Positions 1 through 7,577 of a DNA stretch of 21,870 bases are shown here, in pieces. Origin of the DNA: DASXRA01 sp036506155 (GTDB lineage Bacteria; Actinomycetota; Actinomycetes; Mycobacteriales; Jatrophihabitantaceae). Under the pieces are notes generated by a model. It saw nothing but the letters and a program-made list of their open reading frames with translations. It was not told the DNA's origin and ran no database searches. The translations under genes and the position numbers were made by a program. The stretch's first letter is position 1. The number at the start of each line of letters is the position of its first letter. The stretch lies in NCBI GenBank assembly GCA_036506155.1, contig DASXSF010000096.1:1-21870 (forward strand), written 5' to 3'.

Positions 1-161
1 CCAGCTTCGAGGACGCGATCCGGGTCGGCATCGAGCGAGCCGCCCAGACCCTGCGCGGCATCAAATCAGCATGGATCAAGGAACAGAGCGTCCAAGTGGC
101 TGACGGCGGAATCACCAGCTACCGCGTGGACATGCTCGTGACCTTCCTGCTGGACGGATGA
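1..161 (+). CDS. Dodecin family flavin-binding protein (3' part)
   Basis: Reading from base 3, 52 residues lead to TGA at 159-161; the start lies before the window. The frame has the dodecin pattern: an amphipathic helix (FEDAIRVGIERAAQTLRGIK), then a strand with a Trp and nearby Gln (SAWIKEQSVQV), then GGITSYRVDMLVTFLLDG to the end. Dodecins are about 70-residue proteins forming a hollow dodecamer that binds flavins (or CoA) and is thought to store or buffer them. In archaeal dodecin a Trp at this position stacks on the isoalloxazine ring, so flavin binding is likely (family knowledge). Only about 15-20 N-terminal residues appear to be missing. Downstream genes are broken, so no operon can be claimed. 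Confidence 0.85.
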   Translation, partial: SFEDAIRVGIERAAQTLRGIKSAWIKEQSVQVADGGITSYRVDMLVTFLLDG

Positions 162-183
162 GACGGCGGATGCTAGCCCGAAG

Positions 184-300
184 GTGAGGGCCGACCGGCT
201 GCTGCGCGAGCAGGGCCGAACCTTCCCCGAGGAGCTCGGCATCGACTTGCACGGCCGACTCGCCGCGGCCTTGGTTCCGGCCGCTCTGCTTCGCCTGTTG
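184..300 (+). pseudogene. Remnant of HhH-GPD-type DNA glycosylase/endonuclease gene (5' end only)
   Basis: A GTG-started frame at 184 begins ADRLLREQGRTFPEELGIDL, which resembles the first residues of actinobacterial HhH-GPD-type (endonuclease III-like) base-excision proteins. After about 25 residues the likeness fades; a short stretch (AALLRLL) may still correspond to the next helix, and no helix-hairpin-helix or catalytic Asp region follows in any frame. I read it as a decayed 5' fragment. The match rests on a short stretch recalled from the family, so it is tentative. Confidence 0.35.
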
Positions 301-429
301 CGTATGAACTGGATCGAGCGCACATCAACCGTGGCAACCACACGCGGGGTGCGGGTAACCACCGCATCGTCACGGCCCAGGGCAAGCCACGCGCCTGGCC
401 CGGCCGAACCGCCTCAACGAGCGGCTACC

Positions 430-466
430 CGCGGGATCACAATCAGCTCACGCGGCTGATCCCGCG
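430..466. repeat. Perfect 10-bp inverted repeat (hairpin)
   Basis: CGCGGGATCA at 430-439 is perfectly complemented by TGATCCCGCG at 457-466, with a 17-nt loop. No run of T follows. It could be a terminator-like structure or a protein-binding site left after gene loss. The stretch 300-706 has no other recognisable content. Confidence 0.5.
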
Positions 467-706
467 TGGCCGTCGACGTTCGCCGCGCGGCGCGGCCGGA
501 TCACGCGGCTGAACCCGGCTGAACAGGGTGGATGCACAGGCTTTACATTGCGGGCTCTTAGGTCTATGGCCCGTCGCACAGTGTGGGCATCCGCATGCAT
601 AGGGTGAGCGCCGGTCGGGGGGGCAGCGCGCCTCGGCTGGGGCGATTTTCGGGGGGCGCCGCCATGCCGGGTGAGCGCGTAATTTCTCGTCCACTCCACG
701 TTCGAC

Positions 707-1025
707 GTGTGCCGCCGGCGACGGTGGCCGGCGTGGGTCGCTGCCGCCGCGACCATTGTGGCGATGAACACGGCGATCACGCCGGCTACCGCCGACCGAG
801 ACGTTCAGGACATCTGGAACGGCCTGGATGGCCTCCAGTCGTTGAGCCAGAGGCTTGCCACCGGTGCGCGGTTCGGGACGCCGTTGACAGGCCGCGGCCT
901 CGCGCCGGGCAGCACCGACGGACATCTACTTCTGGTCACACATCGACGCCGAGGCAGCACTGCTCGCACCCGACCTGCGGACATTCTGGGACCGCTGGAC
1001 GCACGACCGTCTTCCGCCGCATTAG
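707..1025 (+). pseudogene. Broken gene for an exported protein of unknown family
   Basis: A GTG at 707 opens a frame with an Arg-rich start (CRRRRWPAW), a hydrophobic stretch (VAAAATIVAMNTAI) and an Ala-x-Ala-like site (TPATADR), as in a Sec signal peptide. The mature part begins DVQDIWNGLDGLQSLSQRL. Near 900-920 sensible coding shifts by one base into the next frame, which reads TDIYFWSHIDAEAALL, then APDLRTFWDRWTHDRLPPH and TAG at 1023-1025. The rejoined product would be about 105 residues. I do not recognise the family. The two halves being one gene is inferred from reading-frame quality, not from a known homologue. Confidence 0.4.
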
Positions 1026-1082
1026 GAGCGGGAAACCTATCCGCACATGGCGCAATCAGATATCGGTGATTACTGAGCGATG

Positions 1083-1612
1083 TCAAAGTCTCGCCGCCAG
1101 CTTCTCCAGCATCTTGGCGTTGCGTGCCGTTGTCGGAGTGTCGGGCAGCGCCTGCCGCCATTGCCTCGGCCCTAGCGTCGTCTCGGGGTGACCTCGAGCG
1201 GATGAGCCAATGCACGTCTCGACCCCGAACCACGACCTCGTCGTGGTCGTTCGAGAGCGCCTCGACCGCCTTCTTCTCCGTGGCCGTGAGCCAAATCAGG
1301 GGGAGCAGCGCGAAATGCGTGTGGCCGGGGGCGATGACGCCGAACGGCTTGTCGGTGGCCGAGGGCGTTCACCTGCCTTGCGGTGCGAACGAACGTCGTC
1401 AGCTCGAACCCGAAGACCTCCTCCAGTGCCGAGCGGATAGCGGCCTCGTGGTCGGGGGCGTTCCCGGTGGCGCTGAAGAGCAGGTTCCCGCTATTGGCGT
1501 AGCTGCCGACCTGGTCGTAGCCGAGCTCTTCCAACACCCCTCGGGCGGTGGCCGTCGCGACCCTTCGCTCGCCGAGGTTCACCGCACGCAGAAACGCTAC
1601 GAAGCGCGCCAC
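1083..1612 (-). pseudogene. DUF1697 family protein gene, two frameshifts
   Basis: From GTG at 1612 the frame reads ARFVAFLRAVNLGERRVA, then LEELGYDQVGSYANSGNLLF, the typical DUF1697 N-terminus (FVALLRGINVG... and the T/SYxxSGNVVF motif). Near 1365 coding moves one base to a frame containing APGHTHFALLPLIWLTATEK and VVVRGRDVHWLIR. Near 1155 it moves again to TTLGPRQWRQALPDTPTTAR and NAKMLEKLAARL, the usual family C-terminus, ending at TGA 1083-1085. Rejoined, the protein is about 176 residues, the normal family length, so nothing is missing except the frame. Both shifts are in the same direction (+1). DUF1697 function is not established. Either a young pseudogene or two base-calling errors. 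Confidence 0.88.
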
Positions 1613-1910
1613 CGTCCGATCCCACGACGGAACGCGACGCAGCGGCCAGGTTGCAAGAACGACGTCAAAGCACGCGCCGAGGACGGCATGGACGGGGTAC
1701 AGGCGACGCGTCACCCTCGTCGGCGCCGTAAGACTGACCCGGGCGGCGGTCTGGCCCGGGCGGACCGCGGCTATCAGAGTGCCAAGCGCTGTCGCTTGGC
1801 AAGGACCATCCATGGAGTCGTCCGACGAAGTCGTGGAAGGGCGTGCCTTCGTAGCCGTCCTGGAACGCCGGCACCGCGGCGTTGCCGAACTGGCGCACTG
1901 GGCCGACCCA

Positions 1911-1999
1911 GCCACCTCGTCCTTGCCCTTGAAGCAGCGGTACACGGCGCCAGTCGACAGGCAGAGCGAGATCCCACCCGCACTGATCACAGTCTCAGC
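1911..1999 (-). pseudogene. TetR-type helix-turn-helix remnant
   Basis: The minus-strand frame contains LSTGAVYRCFKGKDEVA, close to the recognition helix and following segment of TetR regulators (GVSTGALYRHFGSKEEL type), preceded by AETVISAGGIS. The first helices are compressed and no ligand-binding domain is readable in one frame; a neighbouring frame (QFGNAAVPAFQDGYEGTPFH and onward) is open to about 1665 and may be its distorted continuation. It lies just upstream of the broken DUF1697 gene on the same strand. Not a functional gene as written. Confidence 0.4.
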
Positions 2000-2092
2000 T
2001 CCGCTGACATCGGCCATGGGCCATTGCGACCGGCACGCAAACGTACGTCGTGTGTGCGCCTCCGGCACCGGCCGCCGGAATCGCGGTGCTGC

Positions 2093-2275
2093 TCAGCTAC
2101 ACGACCGGGCGTGGCATCGGCCGCGGTGATGGGCGTCGGAACCGCCGTGCCCGCAGTGCGGACACTCATCCCAGCTGCGATCGCACGTGCAGATCGAATA
2201 GTCCTGCTGCCACACCGACGGTCGAGCCTGTGGCTCGGGCACCGGCTCTCGCACGCGGTCTCTCGTCTCGGTCAT
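2093..2275 (-). CDS. Small Cys-rich protein, unknown function (possible)
   Basis: ATG at 2275 is preceded by GGGAG at a good distance (GGGAGTGCGCG-ATG). The 60-residue product starts MTETRDRVREPVPEPQ and carries a Cys/His group reading YSICTCDRSWDECPHCGHGG (CxC-x6-CxxCxH), then a His/Arg/Cys tail that could belong to a frameshift. The spacing resembles a small zinc-binding knuckle, but no family is recognised. The N-terminal 45 residues look like real coding; the final 15 do not. The gene sits in a region of broken genes, so it may be a fragment. Confidence 0.35.
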   Translation of the reverse strand: MTETRDRVREPVPEPQARPSVWQQDYSICTCDRSWDECPHCGHGGSDAHHRGRCHARSCS

Positions 2276-2535
2276 CGCGCACTCCCGTCTCGCGACGGAT
2301 TCGGCAACCGGAAGGACGAACGCCAGCGCCCATAGCGCCCGCGCTGCGGCTCGTGGGAATTCTCGCGGCACGGGCGAGATGGCAGCGCCATCGACCACGT
2401 GAGCATCTCCGAACGCCCGCGTGGCCGGATGATCAGCCCCCCAGCTAACCCCCCGATGTTTACACGGAACATACTTCGGCAGGAGCATGGCCCCGTCAAG
2501 ACCAGATGACCTAAGAAAATCACGGGCAATCAAGC

Positions 2536-2727
2536 GCGCTGTTGCGTGGTGAAGACGAAGCGTGCCGCTCCGGAGTTGCCGGCACTTCGTTCTGGTCACA
2601 CGGATAGAGCCAGGTCATCGAATGCGGCGCGGACTCGATCACGGATCGGCAGGTCGGCGCTGCTGGCGTAGTGCCTGCGGCGCAGGTTCTGCACGAAGGC
2701 ATGTCCTGCTGAGATGGTGCGCGCGGA
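2536..2727 (-). mobile_element. IS6-family element, 3' remnant (copy A)
   Basis: A minus-strand frame ending at 2596 reads RTISAGHAFVQNLRRRHY and then RDRVRAAFDDLALSV, the C-terminal end of an actinobacterial IS6-family DDE transposase. Sixty bases outside the stop codon is an end-like sequence, GCGCTGTTGCGT (2536-2547), at the same distance as in the complete copy at 17965. The fragment stops exactly where the inverted repeat of the next element begins (2728). The matching segment of copy B differs at many positions, so A is a separate older element cut by B, not a duplication of B's tail. Confidence 0.75.
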
Positions 2728-2743
2728 GGCGCTGTCGCGTTGG
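2728..2743 (+). repeat. Left terminal inverted repeat of IS6 copy B
   Basis: GGCGCTGTCGCGTTGG; matches the complement of the right end at 15 of 16 positions. Confidence 0.75.
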
Positions 2744-2791
2744 TGCAGGTCGGGGTGCCGGAACCGCATTCGCGGGAAGTTCTCCACCAGG

Positions 2792-3491
2792 TCAGAGCAA
2801 GAGCGCGAGCTCATCGAACACGACGCGGATGCGATCACGAACTGGCGGGTCGGTGGTGAACGCGTGGTGTCCGCGGCGCAGGTTCTGCGCGAACGCGTGC
2901 CCGGCCGAGATGGTCTGGACGGAACGATGTCGTTTGAGTCCGCATCGGACGCAACCGCGCCGTGAGTCGGCCGTGGTCGGCTTCGACCACGTTGTTGGCG
3001 CACCGGTCGGTGACGTGTCGAGGCGCCGGCGCGAGTTCGTCGAGCACGCGTGGGTAAACCGGCGCCCGGTCGGTGACAACCTCCACCGGAGCCGGGCCGC
3101 ATCGTATCGCGTGGGTGAAGAAATGCCGTGCGGCGCCGCGGCGTCGCGGCGGGTTGAGACCAGCACGTCGATCACCTGGCTGTGCTGGTCGACCGCGCGA
3201 TAGAGGTCGTTCCAGCGATCCATAAACTTTGACATAGGTCTCGTCCACGAATCACCTGTCACCGGCCGCGCGTCGGGCAGGCCGGGCGGCGTCGATGAAC
3301 TCCCGCGTGAAGGTCTGCACCCGCCGGTACACCGTGACGTGGTCGACGGTGATGCCGCGCTCGGCCAGCAGCTCCTCGACGTCGCGGTAGGAAAGGCCGT
3401 AGCGCAGCTACCACCGCACCGCGATCGCGATCACCTCACGCGGGAACCGGTACCCGGCCGGAGCGGACGCGCCAGATCTCAACCTCATCAC
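2792..3491 (-). pseudogene. IS6-family DDE transposase (copy B), multiply disrupted
   Basis: From GTG 3491/ATG 3488 the product begins RLRSGASAPAGYRFPREV, then has TAG where copy C has Tyr (RW-stop-LRYGLSYRDVEEL), the HTH segment VDHVTVYRRVQTFTREF, and TGA where the family has Trp (DR-stop-FVDETYVKV). It then alternates between two frames: RAVDQHSQVIDVLVSTRRDA, back to VVTDRAPVYPRVLDELAP and NNVVEADHGRLTARLRPM, then QTISAGHAFAQNLRRGHH to the end. The three DDE positions (Asp in VDETY, Asp in TDRAP, Glu in VEADHG) are still visible. Two nonsense changes and at least three frameshifts show real mutational decay, not merely sequence errors. Confidence 0.9.
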
Positions 3492-3524
3492 CGCGCCCGT
3501 CTCCCTGGCGCCGCCTGGGATCAG

Positions 3525-3540
3525 CCAACGCAACAGCGCC
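3525..3540 (-). repeat. Right terminal inverted repeat of IS6 copy B
   Basis: CCAACGCAACAGCGCC, complement of the left end with one mismatch. Confidence 0.75.
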
Positions 3541-3677
3541 CCACGCCGCTCCCCGAACGGGACGTGCGGTCGCCCGACGGAAGCGCTCGACCAACGCGTG
3601 TTCCTATTCTCACCTTCGTCAGACGTAAATGCGTCGACGTAGTCCGGGCCTGGACGGCTGCTCCCCGTGCTCAGTAA

Positions 3678-3978
3678 CTACTGTAGGTGATGTGGCAGCT
3701 GATATTGCTGGTTCGCATAGATCAAGTCGCGATTGGCGATGCCATTCATATCAACGACGATGTCCACTACTCGTTGAGTATCGTAGGAGCCGCCGGCGTG
3801 GTTCTCCACGAGAAGCGTGAGGTTGTCGCCGTCGTGCGCAGTGACCGTTTGCGCGCCCACGCAGTACTGCGACGACGTAGTGTGAGCGGAGCTGCCGGTT
3901 GGCGCTGACCCGCTCCGGTGAGGTCCTACCGTCGCCGCGACGAGCAGGATGAGGACGAGCAGGCACCAGCAACCACAT
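3678..3978 (-). pseudogene. LysM-domain exported or membrane-anchored protein, probable frameshift near the start
   Basis: The frame ending at 3678 has a hydrophobic segment (CLLVLILLVAATVG), a Ser/Thr-rich linker, then a LysM-like domain: QTVTAHDGDNLTLLVENHAG, VVDIVVDMNGIANRD and LIYANQQYQLP. This fits the LysM pattern of xTVxxGDTL..., helix with N, and NPDLIYPGQxLxLP. LysM modules bind N-acetylglucosamine in peptidoglycan, so the protein probably sits in the cell wall. The best start, ATG 3978 (MWLLV) after a GGAGG, is one base out of frame with the hydrophobic segment, implying an indel near 3965. Otherwise the start must be far upstream in poor coding sequence. The intact product would be about 100 residues. 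Confidence 0.6.
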
Positions 3979-4738
3979 CTCGCGAGAACACCTCCTCGGA
4001 TGGGGCAGCATCCGCCGCAGCGACGCTCACCGCCCGACACGCCGGGCCATCCTGTCGCGACACCTAGTCGAGCTGATTGTTCGGGCGGCACGCTCCGGGC
4101 CCATCCGGTTGGTCGATACAACCGATGGCGTACACGTCGTTACCCGTCAACGGCGCATCTGTAACCGTTGGTCAAATCCGTGCCAATGAGTCTGGGGCGC
4201 GAAAGCGTTGACACGCAACAGGCTAGACGCGTCTGGCACTCGGTCGTGTCGTGCTGGAACTCGATAGGAGGGATGCGCACGGGGCCGCTGATATGTGTCA
4301 GGCACCTGCAATCGACTAACGCAACGGCGCCGTCGAAGGAGCTACGTCTGTCTCTGTCGTCGTTCAAACCGATCTTGGAGACGATCCGAGTAACGCAGGG
4401 TTCTTGACAGCTGCCGCCGGAGGGGTGCAGGTTCGAGAAGGTTGTCGGATCGTGTGTCGCTTCGAAGCGCAGGCCTGCCATGGCAGCGAGTGGGCGGAAT
4501 GGGTTAGTCCCGTCAGGTGGATGCCTGTTGATGCAATCAGCGGTGGCCTCGTCGCGCCGCTGTCTGCATGGTTGCCGCTGGCAGGGGCGTGGTCGCCCGC
4601 GGCGTGCCGGTCGTCGACGTGCCCGCCGGGTCGCCAGGTGCCGGGGACCGCCACTGAGCTGAACTTTCACACGGTCAGTGTGCGGGGGGACCCCAAAGCA
4701 CCACGGTCGGTGACGAATTCACAATAAGGAGGGCTGAA
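3979..4738. other. 760 bases with no recognisable gene
   Basis: Open frames here show no domain and weak codon bias. The part from about 4170 to 4440 is visibly less GC-rich than its surroundings. It lies between divergent genes (LysM leftward, GH47 rightward), so it should hold promoters for both; only the GGGTA-type candidate listed separately stands out. Confidence 0.5.
4141..4166 (-). promoter_or_regulatory. Candidate SigF/SigB-like promoter facing the LysM gene
   Basis: On the minus strand GGTTA (4166-4162) and GGGTA (4145-4141) are separated by 16 bases, close to the stress-sigma consensus GGTTT-N15/16-GGGTA. It lies about 160 bases before the likely start of the LysM gene. Short motif; chance is possible. 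Confidence 0.3.
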
Positions 4739-6169
4739 ATGGCCCGTAGCTCAATGACACGTCGCGCATTCCTGGGCGGCCTCAGCGCCGCGGGGGCAGC
4801 GTTCACGTTCGGTCAGTTGCCCGGCGTTGGTCTCGCCGCGGCGAAGGCAACCACGCCGACGGCGACTCAGCCGGCGGCCCTGTATCCCGCGCTGGCCGAG
4901 GACGTTCGGGCTGGGCTTCTATTCACCTACCAGAAGTATCTCCAGCTTGCCGGTAACTTCGATCAGCTCAAGCCGCTGTCGGGCACCGGAACCAACTTCT
5001 TCTCGGCCAGTCAGTCGATCGGGCTGACCCGGATTGAGGTGCTCGATACGCTTTACCTGATGGAGCTCGACGCCGAGCTCGCGGCGGCCGTCGATTACAT
5101 CGTCAACGAGGTCAGTTTCGACATCGACGTATCGGTGGAAGTGTTCGAGGCAGTCATCCGTGTGGTTGGCGGCTTGCTTTCCGGCTACCACGCGACCAAG
5201 GATCCGCGGCTGCTCGCGAAGGCCAAGGACATGGCCGATCGGCTACTGCCGGTCTACGAGCAGTCTCCCACGGGGCTGCCGTACCGCTTCGTCAATCTCC
5301 ACACCGGCGCGGTCAGCGGAACGACCAACAACTGCGCGGAGATCGGGACCAACGTCGCCGAGTTCGGCGACCTGAGCCGGCTGACCGGCGATCCCCGCTA
5401 CATCAACGCCTCCAAGCGCGCGCAGAAAGCGGTGTTCGACCGGCGGTCGTCGCTCAACCTCATCGGCACCTGGATCGACATGCTGACCGGCGCCTGGGTC
5501 GTGCCGAACTCGACAATCAACCCTCCCGTGGATTCCTACTACGAATACCTCTTCGATGGCTGGGACTTCCTCAGCATCCACGACGACCTGACGAGGTTCC
5601 ACACGCTCACCGACGCCGTTCTGCAGCGACTGAGCATCACCGTCAACGACCATCTGTGGTTCGCCACCGTCGACATGAACACCGGCGACCAGGTATCCGA
5701 CGTCCAGTCTGAACTAGCGTCCTACTACGCGGGGCTGCTTGCCCAAGGCGGCTACATCAAGGCCGGACGCGCGTTCCACGACTCCTGGAAGGCAGCCCTC
5801 GACAGCGGAAGGTACCGGGTCCTGCCCGAGAGCCTCGATCCGAAGAACTTCAGGCCGATCAGCAAAGGTAACCAGCTTCGACCCGAGTACGTCGACTCCG
5901 CGCTGTTCTTGTGGCTTACCACCGGCGACAAGGTATTTGTCGACCGGGCCGTCGAGTACTACCAGAATGTGAAAGCGACCAGCCTCACTCCGAACGGCTA
6001 CACCATTCTCACCGATGTGGTCGCCGAGAAGCAGGGAGATTTCACCTCCGCGTACTGGTACTCGGAGAACATGAAGTACTACTACCTCATGTTCGGCCGA
6101 CCTGCCCGCTTCGACTACAACAACAATTACCTCACCACAGAAGGTGACGTGCTGAAGGGCCTCCTCTGA
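4739..6169 (+). CDS. Tat-exported glycoside hydrolase family 47 protein (alpha-1,2-mannosidase type)
   Basis: This 476-residue protein starts at ATG 4739 after a strong AAGGAGGG (4726-4733). Residues 7-12 (TRRAFL) and the following hydrophobic run (GGLSAAGAAFTFG) form a twin-arginine signal ending near residue 35. The mature part covers the GH47 (alpha/alpha)7 barrel. Motifs are VFEAVIRVVGGLLSGYH (acidic residue Glu137), CAEIGTNVAEFG (Glu201, Glu208), DSYYEYLFDGW (Asp265), RPEYVDSALFLW (Glu383) and YLTTEGD (Thr467, the position that binds calcium in the family). All carboxylates expected for the inverting, calcium-dependent mechanism appear present. GH47 trims alpha-1,2-linked mannose. In an actinomycete, plausible substrates are fungal/plant glycans or its own mannosylated envelope; this is inference. 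Reading frame is intact and codon use is regular. Confidence 0.92.
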   Translation: MARSSMTRRAFLGGLSAAGAAFTFGQLPGVGLAAAKATTPTATQPAALYPALAEDVRAGLLFTYQKYLQLAGNFDQLKPLSGTGTNFFSASQSIGLTRIEVLDTLYLMELDAELAAAVDYIVNEVSFDIDVSVEVFEAVIRVVGGLLSGYHATKDPRLLAKAKDMADRLLPVYEQSPTGLPYRFVNLHTGAVSGTTNNCAEIGTNVAEFGDLSRLTGDPRYINASKRAQKAVFDRRSSLNLIGTWIDMLTGAWVVPNSTINPPVDSYYEYLFDGWDFLSIHDDLTRFHTLTDAVLQRLSITVNDHLWFATVDMNTGDQVSDVQSELASYYAGLLAQGGYIKAGRAFHDSWKAALDSGRYRVLPESLDPKNFRPISKGNQLRPEYVDSALFLWLTTGDKVFVDRAVEYYQNVKATSLTPNGYTILTDVVAEKQGDFTSAYWYSENMKYYYLMFGRPARFDYNNNYLTTEGDVLKGLL

Positions 6170-6194
6170 CTCCATACCTGGGAGCCCTAACGGT

Positions 6195-6454
6195 CCGGCA
6201 CACTATGACCGCCGCGACTTCGACCTCGTCGTGGAGGGGACGGCCGAGCAAGTCACCGATCCGGCAACGGGCGCAAAGGCTCGCCCCGATCTGGGCCGCG
6301 GGCGGCCTGCCGGCGCGGCCTGACGACGCCGGCGAGGCGCTCGCCGGCGAGTACAGCGCGCGGCGGCCGGACCACCGCCGTGGCAGGTCTACCGCTGACG
6401 GCGCACAGCGCGACGGCGGTCGCGCCCACCGGGTCGGGTGGCGCGACGCGCTAG
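6195..6454 (+). pseudogene. Pyridoxamine 5'-phosphate oxidase-like protein, C-terminal remnant with three frameshifts
   Basis: Coding pieces rejoin as HYDRRDFDLVVEGTAEQVTD, then RLAPIWAAGGLPARPDDAGE and ALAGEYSA, then AAAGPPPWQVYR, then LTAHSATAVAPTGSGGATR ending at TAG 6452-6454. This matches the second half of actinobacterial pyridoxamine-phosphate-oxidase-fold (FMN/F420 split-barrel) proteins. Shifts occur near 6270, 6360 and 6395. The N-terminal half, including most of the cofactor-binding part, is absent; only 25 bases separate the remnant from the GH47 stop. The tail stands directly upstream of the TIGR03086 gene and may once have shared its transcript. Confidence 0.7.
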
Positions 6455-6472
6455 CATTTCTCAGGGAGAGGC

Positions 6473-7060
6473 ATGCTTGATCTGGAACCTGCGACCCGCA
6501 CGCTCGCCGATCTCGTCGCCGACGTCCGTGATGATCAACTCGATGGACCGACGCCGTGTCCGGGCACGTCGGTCGGCGCCATGCTCGATCACATGGCCGG
6601 ATTCGCGCTCGCGTTCACCGCAGCCGCGAACCACACCGAGCCACCCGGTGGCAGTCGGCCACCTTCGGCCAGCGCGTCCCAGCTAGCCGACGACTGGCGC
6701 ACGTTGATACCGGCCAGGCTCGCCGACCTGGCCGATGCGTGGCGTGACGAGGCCGCGTGGTCCGGCATGACGAAGGCCGGTGGCCAGGACCTGCCAAGCG
6801 AGATCGCCGGCGTCATCGCGCTGGACGAAGTCGTGGTGCACGGCTGGGACCTCGCGGTCGCGACCGGTCAGCCGTACGCCGTCGAGCCGCACTTGCTCGA
6901 AGCGGTCCACGGATTCGTGCGCGGCTCGGCCGAGCAGAACCCGCAGGGCACGCCGGGCCTGTTCGGGCCGCCGATCTTCCTGCCGAACGATGCCCCGCTG
7001 CTGGATCGCGTCATCGGCCTCGCCGGCCGCGACCCCAGCTGGGCGCCGCCGTCCACCTGA
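6473..7060 (+). CDS. TIGR03086 family metal-binding protein (mycothiol-dependent isomerase/DinB-like fold)
   Basis: 195 residues, start ATG 6473 after GGGAG. The sequence fits the TIGR03086 / maleylpyruvate-isomerase N-terminal four-helix bundle: TPCPGTSVGAMLDHMAGF near residues 27-44, then LDEVVVHGWDLAVATGQPY near 117-135. His40 plus the Glu119-x3-His123 pair match the metal triad of mycothiol-dependent maleylpyruvate isomerase. Proteins of this kind bind a divalent metal and are proposed to act as mycothiol-dependent transferases or isomerases in the cytoplasm; the substrate of this subfamily is not known. The C-terminus (PLLDRVIGLAGRDPSW) is typical, so the gene is complete. Codon bias is regular. 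Confidence 0.9.
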   Translation: MLDLEPATRTLADLVADVRDDQLDGPTPCPGTSVGAMLDHMAGFALAFTAAANHTEPPGGSRPPSASASQLADDWRTLIPARLADLADAWRDEAAWSGMTKAGGQDLPSEIAGVIALDEVVVHGWDLAVATGQPYAVEPHLLEAVHGFVRGSAEQNPQGTPGLFGPPIFLPNDAPLLDRVIGLAGRDPSWAPPST

Positions 7061-7577
7061 AAGGCTGCTTGCGCGGTCAGGGCTCGTGGAGCTGATCGGG
7101 AGCTTGTTGGTCATGCTGGCGCTCACGGCCATAAGACTCTCGCCAGATAGCCCGCGGATCGATCGCTCCCCGGAACAGGTGGACGACCTTCAGTACTGTC
7201 ACCGAGCCAGCCTCGCCGCGGCCAGCTGGCACCAAACGAAGCCTCCGGAAACGCCGGGCCGGGTCAGATCGGGCTCTCGCAGCGTAGCGACGCATGACGA
7301 CTGCAAGGGGAACCTCTACGGAGATCCAATCCCGCTGCGGTATTCGACGTTCATGTCGATCTTCGATGTCAGTTCTGATCGACAGCCGCTTGCAGAACGT
7401 GACCGGCCGTGGCGCTCGCGCGCGACCCATCCCTCTGCGCGGCCGACCGATGATCAATCGAAGTTCGCTGACCGCGCAGACCGATCCGTATGATGCGCCG
7501 ACGCGTCCGGCCGGTCGAGTCCCGTCGTTGCGGCAGATGACAAGGAACTCCAGTTCTTGCTGGCCATCCGATCACGG
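7061..7577. other. About 500 bases with no recognisable gene
   Basis: Open frames on both strands show no domain, signal peptide or convincing ribosome site. I see no terminator hairpin after the TIGR03086 gene. Confidence 0.5.

Larger units (their letters stand above)
2728..3540 (-). mobile_element. IS6-family insertion sequence, full length but dead (copy B)
   Basis: The element is bounded by GGCGCTGTCGCGTTGG (2728-2743) and its imperfect complement CCAACGCAACAGCGCC (3525-3540), 15 of 16 matching. The length, 813 bp, is normal for IS6. The only gene is the transposase on the minus strand. The 8-bp flanks (CGCGCGGA and CCACGCCG) do not match, so no target duplication remains. Its left end abuts copy A. 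Confidence 0.82.

Noticed and set aside
1124..2335. 403-codon open frame on the plus strand
   Set aside because: Antisense to the DUF1697 and TetR-like remnants; Arg/Pro-rich with no domain, typical of GC-driven open frames.
4208..4240. TTGACA-like -35 box before the GH47 gene
   Set aside because: No acceptable -10 hexamer at 16-18 bases, and it lies more than 500 bases from the gene.
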